In this document: positions 16,352 through 23,934 of the stretch, one piece after another | Numbering within the stretch: position 1 is the stretch's first letter | How the letters are laid out: the number at the start of each line of letters is the position of its first letter | Source of the DNA: Streptomyces flaveolus | Lineage (GTDB): Bacteria; Actinomycetota; Actinomycetes; Streptomycetales; Streptomycetaceae | Assembly: GCF_000716535.1 (NCBI RefSeq) | Contig: NZ_JNWV01000046.1 | Coordinates: 6,815 to 70,814 of the forward strand | Direction of reading: 5' to 3' | Length of the DNA stretch: 64,000 nt | The notes under the pieces: generated by a model | Seen by the model: the letters and a program-made list of their open reading frames with translations, nothing else | What the model was told of the DNA's origin: nothing | The model's database searches: none | Translations under genes and position numbers: made by a program

Positions 16352-16951
16352 TCAGGGGGCCGGAACCTTGTCGTGTGACGCGTGCCGCGTCAGCCGGGCG
16401 GTGACCGTCTCCAGCAGTTCGTCGGAGAACTCCTGGTCTTCCACGGCCCGTGCCATGAGCACGGCACCGACGAGGGCGCTCAGGGTGACCATCGCCTCCG
16501 CCCGGGCGTCCTCCCCGTCCTCGGCGTCGTCGTCCAGGCCGGCGATGAGGTCCAGGTAGGTGCGGACCTGCTTCTCGTACGCCTCCTTGACGTCCTGACC
16601 GCCGCGTGCGGCGGCGGCACCGAGGGTGACCAGCGCGCAGCCGGTGGCCGGTGCGTCCCGGTGCTGCTTGGCGAGGTAGGCGTCGATCAGTCCGGCTCGC
16701 GGATCCTGCTCGTTCTTCCGCGCGGACCGCTCCATCTTCGCGGTGCCCTCCGCCAGGGCGAAGGCGGCGGCCTGGGTGATCAGGTCGTCCCGCGACCGGA
16801 AGTGTTTGTAGAAACCGCCGTGCGTCAGCCCGGCCTCGTTCATGAGCTCCGCGATCCCGGGGCGGGTGACGCCTTCGGCGCGGATCTTGCGTGAGGTGAT
16901 CCGCAGCACCCGTTCACGGGTCGCCGCCTTCTCCGCCTGTGAGTGGCCCAT
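16352..16951 (-). CDS. TetR-family repressor, divergent from the isochorismatase operon
   Basis: A 199-residue TetR protein. The N-terminal HTH reads VLRITSRKIRAEGVTRPGIA then ELMNEAGLTHGGFYKHFRSR (the conserved T.G.fY.HF motif), followed by a helical ligand domain. ATG 16951 is chosen behind a GGCAGGG site; GTG 16987 in frame is the alternative. Its own start and the divergent gene are separated by about 170 bases that hold two near-identical palindromes around TGACGTAC, its likely operators, giving autoregulation and control of the aldehyde-dehydrogenase operon. Confidence 0.88.
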   Translation of the reverse strand: MGHSQAEKAATRERVLRITSRKIRAEGVTRPGIAELMNEAGLTHGGFYKHFRSRDDLITQAAAFALAEGTAKMERSARKNEQDPRAGLIDAYLAKQHRDAPATGCALVTLGAAAARGGQDVKEAYEKQVRTYLDLIAGLDDDAEDGEDARAEAMVTLSALVGAVLMARAVEDQEFSDELLETVTARLTRHASHDKVPAP

Positions 16952-16998
16952 CCGACCCTGCCTTTCGTGGAGCGACGCGGTGGGCACCGCGCAACTGG

Positions 16999-17012
16999 AT
17001 GACGTACATCAT
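16999..17012. promoter_or_regulatory. TetR operator copy 1
   Basis: ATGACGTACATCAT is a near-perfect palindrome preceded by ACTGG, 48 bases upstream of the TetR start. Confidence 0.6.
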
Positions 17013-17052
17013 ACACCTGCCCCTGTCAAAGCGGGCCGTCCAGCCTCTCCGT

Positions 17053-17080
17053 TTGACTTTCTGGATGACGTACGTAATCT
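17053..17080 (+). promoter_or_regulatory. Promoter of the isochorismatase operon with TetR operator copy 2
   Basis: TTGACT (17053-17058) and TAATCT (17075-17080) make a plausible -35/-10 pair with a 16-base spacer. ATGACGTACGTAAT (17065-17078) overlaps the spacer and -10 and shares CTGGATGACGTAC with copy 1, so bound repressor would exclude RNA polymerase. Confidence 0.6.
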
Positions 17081-17122
17081 CGTTTCAGGATGTTACTCAT
17101 CATCCAGATCGGAGCTGAACCG

Positions 17123-17752
17123 ATGACCCTCACCTACGACCCCCGTCGCACGGCCGTCCTGCTGGTCGACCCCTTCAACGACTTCCTCTCCGAGGGCGGC
17201 AAGATCTGGCCGCGCCTGGAACCCATGGCGCGGGAGGCGGGGCTGCTGGACCACCTGCGCTCCGTGGTCGCCTCCGCCCGAGAGAACGGCGTCCGCGTCG
17301 TGTTCGTCCCGCACCGCCGCTGGGAGCCGGGCGACTACGAGACGTGGGACCACCCCAACCCCACGCAGCTCGGCATCATGGAGCGCCACAGCTTCGCCCG
17401 CGGGACCTGGGGCGGTGAGTTCCACCCCGACTTCCAGCCGCAGCCGGGCGAGCCCGTGGTCCAGGAGCACTGGGCGCAGAGCGGGTTCGCCAACACGGAC
17501 CTCGACTTCCAGCTCAAGCAGCACGGCATCACCCACGTGGTGCTCGTCGGCCTGCTGGCGAACACGTGCATCGAGTCGACCGGCCGCTTCGCCATGGAAC
17601 TCGGCTACCACGTGACGCTGGTGCGCGACGCCACCGCGGCGTTCCTGCCCGAGATGATGCACGCCGCGCACGAGCTGAACGGCCCCACCTACGCCCACGC
17701 CATCACCACCACCGACGAGCTCACCACCGCATTCAAGGGAGCACACGCATGA
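17123..17752 (+). CDS. Isochorismatase-family cysteine hydrolase
   Basis: A 209-residue isochorismatase-like hydrolase: VLLVDPFNDFL with catalytic Asp16, VVFVPHRRW, and the nucleophile Cys149 in LANTCIESTGR preceded by GITHVVLVGL. Members hydrolyse amides, imides or vinyl ethers. The usual catalytic lysine between Asp and Cys is not evident: the corresponding segment reads VVQEHWAQSGF, so Glu or His occupies that place. ATG 17123 has GGAG upstream. The stop overlaps the next start by 4 bases (ATGA), so it is translationally coupled to the aldehyde dehydrogenase. Confidence 0.85.
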   Translation: MTLTYDPRRTAVLLVDPFNDFLSEGGKIWPRLEPMAREAGLLDHLRSVVASARENGVRVVFVPHRRWEPGDYETWDHPNPTQLGIMERHSFARGTWGGEFHPDFQPQPGEPVVQEHWAQSGFANTDLDFQLKQHGITHVVLVGLLANTCIESTGRFAMELGYHVTLVRDATAAFLPEMMHAAHELNGPTYAHAITTTDELTTAFKGAHA

Positions 17753-19326
17753 CCCTCACCGGAGACCTGCTGATCGGAGCCTCCCAGGTGCCCGCGACCG
17801 CGGGAACCATGAAGGCGCTCAACCCCGCCACCGGAGAACTCCTCGAGCCCGAGTTCGCCTTCGGCGGCGCGGCCGAGGTCGACCGCGCGGTCCGCCTGGC
17901 CGACGAGGCGTTCGACAGCTACAGCCACACCGGCCTGGCCGAGCGCGCCGCCTTCCTCGAGCTCGTCGCGGACAAGCTGGAGGCGGTCAAGGACCGACTC
18001 GCCGCACGTCTCGAGCTGGAGACCGGTCTGCCGGCCGCCCAGTTCGAGGGCGAGGCCGTACGGACCGCCGGCGTGTTCCGGAAGTTCGCCGTCGTCGTCC
18101 GCAAGGGCCGCTTCCTCCAGGCGACCATCGACCCCGCGCAGCCGGACCGGCAGCCCGCACCGCGCCTGGACCACCGGTTGCAGAAGGTCGCCCTCGGCCC
18201 GGTCGTGGTCTTCGGCGCCAGCAACTTCCCGATCTCCTACTCGGTGGCGGGTGGCGACGTCGCCTCGGCACTGGCGGCCGGCTGCTCCGTCATCGTGAAG
18301 GCCCACAACGCGCACCCCGGTGCCTCCGAGATCGAGGGCCGGGTCATCCAGGAGGCCGTCGCCGAGGCCGGACTGCACGAGGGCGTCTTCTCCCTCGTCC
18401 GCGGCGCGGGCAACGAGATCGGTGAGGCGCTGGTGGACCACCCCCTGGTCCGGGCGGTCACCTTCACCGGCTCCGAGACCGGCGGCATGGCCCTCTACCG
18501 CCGGGCCCAGCAGCGCCCCGACCCCATCCCGGTGTTCACCGAGATGACCAGCGTCAATCCGACCTTCGTCCTGCCCGCCGCCCTGGCGGCACGCGGAGCG
18601 GAGATCGGCGGCGGCCTGGTCCAGCGCGGCATGTACAACGTCGGCCAGGCCTGCCTGAAGCCCGCCGTCCTCCTCGCCGTCGACGGACCCGGCTTCCGGG
18701 AACTGCGGGACGCCGCGATCGCCGAGGTGGAGAAGGTGGCCGCGCGGACCATGCTCACGCCCGGCATCCACGACGCCTACACCCGCAACGCCCGGCGCCT
18801 GGCGGACGAGGGCGCCACCCGGATCGCCGCGGGACCTTCCCCGGACGGCGCGTGGGACGGCCAGTCCCAGCTGTACGAAGTCAGCGGGGAGCGGTTCCTG
18901 GCCGAGCCGGCCCTGCGCGAGGAGGTCTTCGGCCCCGCCCTCCTGCTGGTACGGCTGGCCGGCCCGGAACAGCTGCTGGAGGCGGCCCGCGCGTTCCGCG
19001 GACAGCTCTCGGCCACCCTGCACGCCGACGCCGCCGACCGCACCGAGGCCGAGCAGCTCCTGCCGGTCCTGGAGCGCCGTACGGGACGCATCGTGTTCAA
19101 CGCCTTCTCGATCCCGCAGGAAGTCACGTACGCCACCACCCACGGAGGCCCGTTCCCGGCCACCTCCGACAGCCGCTTCACCTCCGTCGGCATGGGCGCG
19201 ATCGAGCGGTTCATACGGCCGGTCACCTACCAGAACTTCCCCGACGACCTTCTGCCGCAGCCGCTGCGTGAGGCGAACCCGCTGCACCTGTGGCGGGTCG
19301 TCGACGGCGAACTCACCCAGGACTGA
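17749..19326 (+). CDS. Aldehyde dehydrogenase, 2,5-dioxovalerate (ketoglutarate semialdehyde) type
   Basis: A 525-residue NAD(P)-dependent aldehyde dehydrogenase. It has Asn159 in GASNFP, Lys184 in VIVKAHNAHPG, Glu265 in FTEMTSVNP and Cys302 in NVGQACLKP. The SNFPISYSVAGGD and FTEMTSVNP motifs and the length fit the ketoglutaric-semialdehyde dehydrogenase subfamily, which also oxidises other aldehydes to acids. It starts inside the previous stop and is followed by a strong hairpin, then a lipocalin-like gene. Under TetR control it probably clears an aldehyde formed or sensed in the same pathway. Confidence 0.9.
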   Translation: MTLTGDLLIGASQVPATAGTMKALNPATGELLEPEFAFGGAAEVDRAVRLADEAFDSYSHTGLAERAAFLELVADKLEAVKDRLAARLELETGLPAAQFEGEAVRTAGVFRKFAVVVRKGRFLQATIDPAQPDRQPAPRLDHRLQKVALGPVVVFGASNFPISYSVAGGDVASALAAGCSVIVKAHNAHPGASEIEGRVIQEAVAEAGLHEGVFSLVRGAGNEIGEALVDHPLVRAVTFTGSETGGMALYRRAQQRPDPIPVFTEMTSVNPTFVLPAALAARGAEIGGGLVQRGMYNVGQACLKPAVLLAVDGPGFRELRDAAIAEVEKVAARTMLTPGIHDAYTRNARRLADEGATRIAAGPSPDGAWDGQSQLYEVSGERFLAEPALREEVFGPALLLVRLAGPEQLLEAARAFRGQLSATLHADAADRTEAEQLLPVLERRTGRIVFNAFSIPQEVTYATTHGGPFPATSDSRFTSVGMGAIERFIRPVTYQNFPDDLLPQPLREANPLHLWRVVDGELTQD

Positions 19327-19337
19327 ACCGCCCCCAC

Positions 19338-19363
19338 GGCCCCGTCCGCCACCGGACGGGGCC
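19338..19363 (+). terminator. Hairpin after the aldehyde dehydrogenase
   Basis: Perfect 11-bp stem GGCCCCGTCCG with a CCAC loop, 12 bases after the stop. It may reduce read-through into the lipocalin-like gene. Confidence 0.7.
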
Positions 19364-19411
19364 CGATCCGTCCCAGACAGGGGATCCCCCACCAAGGAAA
19401 GGAGCCCTTCC

Positions 19412-19897
19412 GTGACCGCCACCGACCAAGCCGCCGCGGACGACGAGCGCGAGGCCCGCGAGGAGGTGCGCCGGAGACTGCTCGGCGCATGGCAGCTCGT
19501 GTCGTACACCGCCGAAAGCTCCGACGGAGAGGTCATCCACCCGCTCGGCCCCGCCCCGTACGGCCTGATCGTCTACACCCCGGAGGGCTACATGTCCGCC
19601 CAGTTGGGGCGCGGCGGCCGCCCGCCCCTGAGGTCGGCGCGTCTCGAGGACGCGGAGACCGAGGAACTGGCGCGGGCGGCGGCCGGCTACGTCTCCTACG
19701 GCGGGCCGTTCGAGGTCGTGGACCCCACCACCGTGGAGCACCACGTCACCACCAGCCTCTTCCCGAACTGGATCGGGCGCTCCCAGGTGCGGAAGGTGCG
19801 TTTCGTGGGCTCGTTCCTCCGGCTCGCCGTCGCCACTCCCACCCGGCTCTGGGGTGCGGAGCGCACCGCCGAACTCACCTGGCACAGGCTGACCTGA
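19412..19897 (+). CDS. Lipocalin-like domain protein
   Basis: A 161-residue cytoplasmic protein resembling the lipocalin-like domain family (PF13924): RLLGAWQLVSYTAESSDGEV, LIVYTPEGYMSAQL, AAGYVSYGGPFEV, TTVEHHVTTSLFPNWIG and RFVGSFLRLA. Such proteins are small beta-barrels often found beside oxidoreductases and may bind a hydrophobic ligand; none has a firmly known role. GTG 19412 sits behind AAGGAG. It follows the aldehyde dehydrogenase by 85 bases with a hairpin between, so it may be expressed at a lower level from the same promoter. Confidence 0.75.
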   Translation: MTATDQAAADDEREAREEVRRRLLGAWQLVSYTAESSDGEVIHPLGPAPYGLIVYTPEGYMSAQLGRGGRPPLRSARLEDAETEELARAAAGYVSYGGPFEVVDPTTVEHHVTTSLFPNWIGRSQVRKVRFVGSFLRLAVATPTRLWGAERTAELTWHRLT

Positions 19898-20510
19898 CCA
19901 CGAGCGCCGGCGCCGGACCGCCGCCGACCCCGCCGCGGACTCCCGGGTGAACCCTTGACGCGGGTCGCCTCGTTGCTTCCGGTGAGGGCTGCCTCCGTCC
20001 ACGCGGGCGGCGGTAGCCGGACGGCTGTCTCGGTGCGGCACGCCCCGACGACGGACGACCCGTTCCCCGTGCGGGCGGTCCGGTCCACCGGCCTGGCCTC
20101 CGGTACGGCCTCGGCGGCCCTCTCCGCACGTCTGCCCGACCGGACAGGGCCGCCGCCCACGGCTCCAGGGACCGCCCGCCGACCCGGCGGGTGACCGGAG
20201 GAGGACGTGCGCCGCCAGGGCGGAACCCGCAGCCGAGGCCACCGACCGGCTGAGGGACTCCGGACCGCCGAACACACGCCGGTGTGCGCGCCACACCTTT
20301 CAAGCCGTCGGCGGGACAAGCCCGTTCAAGTGCGTCAGGTAGGTCGCTCCGGTCGTCGGTCTGCTGGACAACCTCCGGGCCGCCGTCGCGGCGGGACGGG
20401 ACCGAGCCCCTGCGCTGCGGGGCCCGGTGCGCCGCGTCCGGCTGTGAGTGCGGTCACGGCGCGTCCGCACGGTCATGAATCGCTTGACGCTCGCCCGGCG
20501 CAGGCGCAAG
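19898..20510. other. About 600 bases without a recognisable gene
   Basis: Reading frames here look like GC-rich shadows with no family resemblance. A half site CTTGACGCTC lies at 20483-20492, and the SDR operators begin at 20511. Confidence 0.5.
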
Positions 20511-20544
20511 CTTGCTTCGTCAAGCAAATGATTGATCGATCAAG
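20511..20544. promoter_or_regulatory. Paired perfect operators before SDR 1
   Basis: CTTGCTTCGTCAAG (20511-20524) and ATTGATCGATCAAG (20531-20544), exactly 20 bp apart, i.e. two helical turns on the same DNA face. The second contains the complete palindrome TTGATCGATCAA. Best example of the recurrent motif. Confidence 0.65.
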
Positions 20545-20579
20545 GACCGGACCGACATTCTGAGGCAAGGAGAATTCCG

Positions 20580-21344
20580 ATGGGAATGCTCGACGGGAAG
20601 GTAGTACTCATCACCGGCAGCGCGGGCGGCATGGGGCGCGTCGCGGCACTGATCTTCGCCCGGGAGGGTGCGAAGATCGTCGGGTCGGACGTCAAGACCG
20701 ACCTCAACGACGAGACGGTCGGGCTCGTCCGCGACGCGGGCGGCGAGATGACGGGGATCGCGCCGATCGACCTGACCGACCCGGAGCAGGCGCGGCAGTT
20801 GGTCGAGGGTGCCGTCGACGCCTACGGCGGGCTCGATGTGGTGTACAACAACGCGGCCATGCAGCGCTTCGGCCCCATGCCGGATTTCTCGGTCGAAGAC
20901 TGGCGGGCGACGGAGGCCGGCGAACTCGACATCCCGTTCTTCGTGTCGAAGTTCGCCTGGCCGCACCTGGTCCGGCGTGGCGGCGGCGTGATCATCAACG
21001 TGGCGTCGGAGGCCGGCATGATCGCCGGCTCCAACCCTCCGATGGTCGCGCACACCGCGGCCAACGCCGGCGTCATCGGCATGACGCGGCAGCTCGCGCT
21101 CGAAGGAGCCCCGGACGGCATACGCGCGGTGGCGATCAGCCCCGGTCCGGTGCTGACGCCGGCCAGCGACCGGGACCTCGGTGACAACCAGGCCCTCCGG
21201 GACGCCGTCACCAGCAAGACGCTCCTCAAGCGGTTCGCCAGGCCCGAGGAGATCGTGGAGCTGGCCGCCTTCCTCGCTTCCGACCGGGCGTCGTACATCA
21301 CGGGTGCCAACTACCCGGTCGACGGTGGCGCGAGCGCCTGGTAG
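20580..21344 (+). CDS. Short-chain dehydrogenase/reductase lacking the catalytic Tyr and Lys (copy 1)
   Basis: A 254-residue SDR with the Rossmann motif VLITGSAGGMGR, the stabilising VYNNAA, catalytic-region NVAS, SPGPV and the C-terminal YITGANYPVDGGAS. In classical SDRs the last strand-helix has YxxxK; here the aligned positions read AHTAANAGVIGMTRQ, so Tyr is His and Lys is Asn. It may therefore be a binding protein or use another mechanism. ATG 20580 has AAGGAG 9 bases upstream. A copy of the same length and roughly three-quarters identity by hand alignment lies at 36401, on the other side of the catabolic block; it carries the same substitutions. Confidence 0.88.
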   Translation: MGMLDGKVVLITGSAGGMGRVAALIFAREGAKIVGSDVKTDLNDETVGLVRDAGGEMTGIAPIDLTDPEQARQLVEGAVDAYGGLDVVYNNAAMQRFGPMPDFSVEDWRATEAGELDIPFFVSKFAWPHLVRRGGGVIINVASEAGMIAGSNPPMVAHTAANAGVIGMTRQLALEGAPDGIRAVAISPGPVLTPASDRDLGDNQALRDAVTSKTLLKRFARPEEIVELAAFLASDRASYITGANYPVDGGASAW

Positions 21345-21525
21345 CACCGTCCGCTCGCGGTGGTTCCGACTCGTCCCCCGTGGCGCCGCGCTGCCGGTGT
21401 TCCGCACTCCGGCGGCGGCGCCCCGGGGAGGGCGCCGGATCCAGGCGTCGAGCGGTACGGGACCTGCTGCTCTCCCTCGAGCCGCGGACGCCGATGGACC
21501 ATAGACGGCCATTCTCGATTACATC

Positions 21526-21568
21526 ATTGACACTGCAACAACATCGGTCATTCACTTGTCGCAGCAAT
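21526..21568. promoter_or_regulatory. Two candidate MarR operators before LysR
   Basis: ATTGACACTGCAAC (21526-21539) and CTTGTCGCAGCAAT (21555-21568), 29 bp apart. The second shares its core TGTCGCAGCAA with the site in the divergent MarR promoter at 40646. Confidence 0.5.
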
Positions 21569-21670
21569 TACCTGCCGACCGGCGCGCAAGGGCGCCCCGG
21601 GGCCTGTGCAGGGCGTGTCGCGGTGTCCGGGGCAGCAGTGCGGCACACAAGTGAGAGGGGAGGGCCGCCT

Positions 21671-22579
21671 GTGGAACTTCGCCACATCGAGGCGTTCATC
21701 GCGGTAGCGGAGGAATTGAGCTTCCGGCGTGCCGCCGAGCGGCTGCACATCGCTCAGCCGCCGTTGTCGCAGCAGATCAAACGGCTGGAGCGGGACGTCG
21801 GAGCAGTCCTGCTGCGCCGTACCACCCGCCACGTGGCGCTGACCCCCGCCGGGGAGGCCTTCCTGCACCGGGCGCGGCGAGCGGTGCAGGGGGTGCACGC
21901 CGCACGCCGGGCGGCCCAGGAGGTGGTCGACGGCAAGACGGGGGGCGTCCGCCTGGGGTTCGGCGGCGCCGCGTCGCCCGAGGTGCTGATGCTGCTGACC
22001 AAGATGTACCGCACCCACCGTCCCGACGTCCGGCTCGACGTGGCCGGCCCGTTGCACGGTGCCGAACTGGTCGAGCAGCTCAACCGCGACGAGATCGACG
22101 CCGGCCTCCTCCGTCTGCCGGTGCGGGGTTCCCGCATCGCGGTCCGGGAGATCGCCCGGCACGCGATGGCCGTGGCCCTGCCGGCCGAGCACCCCCTCGC
22201 GGACCGCCCGAGGGTGGACCTGGCCGAACTGCGCGACGAGCCGGTGATCGGCTACCGGAGCGACCTGGGCGGCACGGTTCCCACCCTGATCCAAGGAGCC
22301 TTCCTCAGACACGGCATCAGCCCGCACATCGTCCAGCTGGTGTCCGACGTGCACACCCTCCTGGCGCTGGTGGGCGCTGGTGCGGGCATCGGATTCGCCC
22401 CGATGTCGGCGGGGCACATCCGGCTGTCCGGCGTCGCGCTGGTTCCGGTGCCCGACATCCCGCCCTTGCCGTTGGCTCTTGCCTGGCGCGAGGACGACAC
22501 CAATCCGGCACTGCTGTCACTCGTGGACCTGCTGGACGATGTGCAGGCCCGGCTCGCGGACGCTTCCTTGGTGCCGTAG
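21671..22579 (+). CDS. LysR-family transcriptional regulator
   Basis: A 302-residue LysR regulator. The HTH is LRHIEAFIAVAEELSFRRAA then ERLHIAQPPLSQQIKRLERD, followed by the linker helix and a periplasmic-binding-like effector domain (VRLGFGGAASPEV, DAGLLRLPV, ALVGAGAGIGFAP). GTG 21671 is behind GGGGAGGG. It is convergent with the leftmost gene of the catabolic block and is the natural candidate for its pathway-specific, effector-dependent activator, although its own upstream sites look MarR-controlled. Ligand unknown, probably an aromatic acid or pathway intermediate. Confidence 0.9.
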   Translation: MELRHIEAFIAVAEELSFRRAAERLHIAQPPLSQQIKRLERDVGAVLLRRTTRHVALTPAGEAFLHRARRAVQGVHAARRAAQEVVDGKTGGVRLGFGGAASPEVLMLLTKMYRTHRPDVRLDVAGPLHGAELVEQLNRDEIDAGLLRLPVRGSRIAVREIARHAMAVALPAEHPLADRPRVDLAELRDEPVIGYRSDLGGTVPTLIQGAFLRHGISPHIVQLVSDVHTLLALVGAGAGIGFAPMSAGHIRLSGVALVPVPDIPPLPLALAWREDDTNPALLSLVDLLDDVQARLADASLVP

Positions 22580-22592
22580 CGCCGTATCCGGA

Positions 22593-22630
22593 TCCCGGGC
22601 GCCGGCCCTTCTCGGGACGGACGCCCGGGA
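22593..22630. terminator. Stem-loop between convergent LysR and thiolase-like gene
   Basis: TCCCGGGCG (22593-22601) pairs with CGCCCGGGA (22622-22630) around a 20-base loop, in the 56-base gap between the two stops. Confidence 0.5.
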
Positions 22631-22635
22631 CCACT

Positions 22636-23823
22636 TCACGAAGCGGCCTGGCCGCCGAGCACCAAGGTGCTGTGGTGGTCGAGGAATCCGCCGTTCCCGG
22701 AGACGAGCACGACGTCGTGCCGGTCCACCTGACGTTCTCCTGCCTGGCCGCGGGCCTGGATGACCGCCTCGGCGAGCGGGGTCATCCCCCACATGTAGTA
22801 CGAGGAGAGCTGGCCGCCTCCGGTGTTCAGCGGCAGCGAGCCCCCCGGTCCCAGCACGCCGGGCGTCGAGACGAAGGCACCGCCCTCGCCCTTCTCGCAG
22901 AAGCCGTAGTCCTCCAGTGTCAGCAGGACGGTGTACGTGTAGCAGTCGTACAGCTCGACTATGTCGACGTCCTCGACGCCGATGCCCGCCATACCCAGTG
23001 CCGCGGGGCCGGACCGGGCGGCTCCGCTCACGAGTCCGAAGGCGTCGTCGCGGCGCCAGCGGTGGCCGGGATGCGCCTGCCCCCAGCCGAGCACCCACAC
23101 CGGGGGCTGGGCCAGCTCCGCGGCACGCTCGCCCGACGTGACGATCACGGCGGCTCCGCCGTTGGACACCAGGCAGCAGTCGAGCAGGTGGAACGGCTCC
23201 ACGACGAAGCGGGACGCCTGGTGATCGGCAAGTGTGATGGGTGTGCGCAACTGCGCCAGCGGGTTCATCGCGGCCCATGCGCGCTGCGCGACCGCGATCG
23301 CCCCGAACTGCTCACTGGTGGTCCCGAACTCCCGCATGTGGCGGCGCGCGGCCAGGGCGTAGTGCGTGCTCGGGTTGACGAATCCGCTCGCCTCGCGCAA
23401 GCCGGCCCAGCCGAGCGGTTCGGACCGGGCCGTGTACGCCTCACCAGTGGTGCGCCCCGGCTGGAGCGGAGCGTCGGCGAACACACAGGCCACGGTGTCC
23501 GCCATGCCGGCCTCCACGGCCATGGCCGCGTACTGCACCATCGCGCCCGCCGTGGAACCGAAGGCCTGCATCTGTGTGAGCATCCGCAGATCACGCAGAC
23601 CCAGGTCGACCTGGAGACTCAGGTTCACCGCGTTCGTCACCCCTGCCGACACCAGCAGGCCGTCGATGTCCGAGAGGCCCATCCCTGCGTCGGCGGCGGC
23701 TCGCCGTACGGCCTCCGCCGCGAACTGCTGCGCCGTCGGCCCGTACACCTTGCCCATCTCGGTGAGGCCGAGGCCGGCGACAGCGGCCCTGCGGTCCGCC
23801 GGCTGGTCCACTCTTCTGTCCAT
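22636..23823 (-). CDS. Thiolase-like (SCP-x/Ltp2-type) protein without the nucleophilic Cys
   Basis: A 395-residue thiolase-fold protein. It has VAGLGLTEMGKVYGPTAQQF, the region normally holding the nucleophilic cysteine (here MQAFGSTAGAMVQYA, no Cys), IVELYDCYTYTVLLTLEDYG, and NTGGGQLSSYYMWGMTPLAE where thiolases have GHPxG. Loss of Cys with conserved Tyr residues is typical of the Ltp2-type lipid-transfer proteins that act with a DUF35 partner as retro-aldolases in steroid side-chain degradation. A DUF35 gene is present at 33305-33847. ATG 23823 is chosen behind GCGAGG. It is the last gene of the catabolic block, so it may cleave a beta-hydroxyacyl-CoA intermediate; that reaction is inference. 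Confidence 0.8.
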   Translation of the reverse strand: MDRRVDQPADRRAAVAGLGLTEMGKVYGPTAQQFAAEAVRRAAADAGMGLSDIDGLLVSAGVTNAVNLSLQVDLGLRDLRMLTQMQAFGSTAGAMVQYAAMAVEAGMADTVACVFADAPLQPGRTTGEAYTARSEPLGWAGLREASGFVNPSTHYALAARRHMREFGTTSEQFGAIAVAQRAWAAMNPLAQLRTPITLADHQASRFVVEPFHLLDCCLVSNGGAAVIVTSGERAAELAQPPVWVLGWGQAHPGHRWRRDDAFGLVSGAARSGPAALGMAGIGVEDVDIVELYDCYTYTVLLTLEDYGFCEKGEGGAFVSTPGVLGPGGSLPLNTGGGQLSSYYMWGMTPLAEAVIQARGQAGERQVDRHDVVLVSGNGGFLDHHSTLVLGGQAAS

Positions 23824-23934
23824 CCGTGTCCTCGCCTTGCTTGGTCGTGCCGTATGAGGGTGAGGGTGTGTCATCGCGGTCGCGGTCGGCACACCGGTCG
23901 GCATCCGGTGCGCGCATGGTGTCGAGCACCGGGG

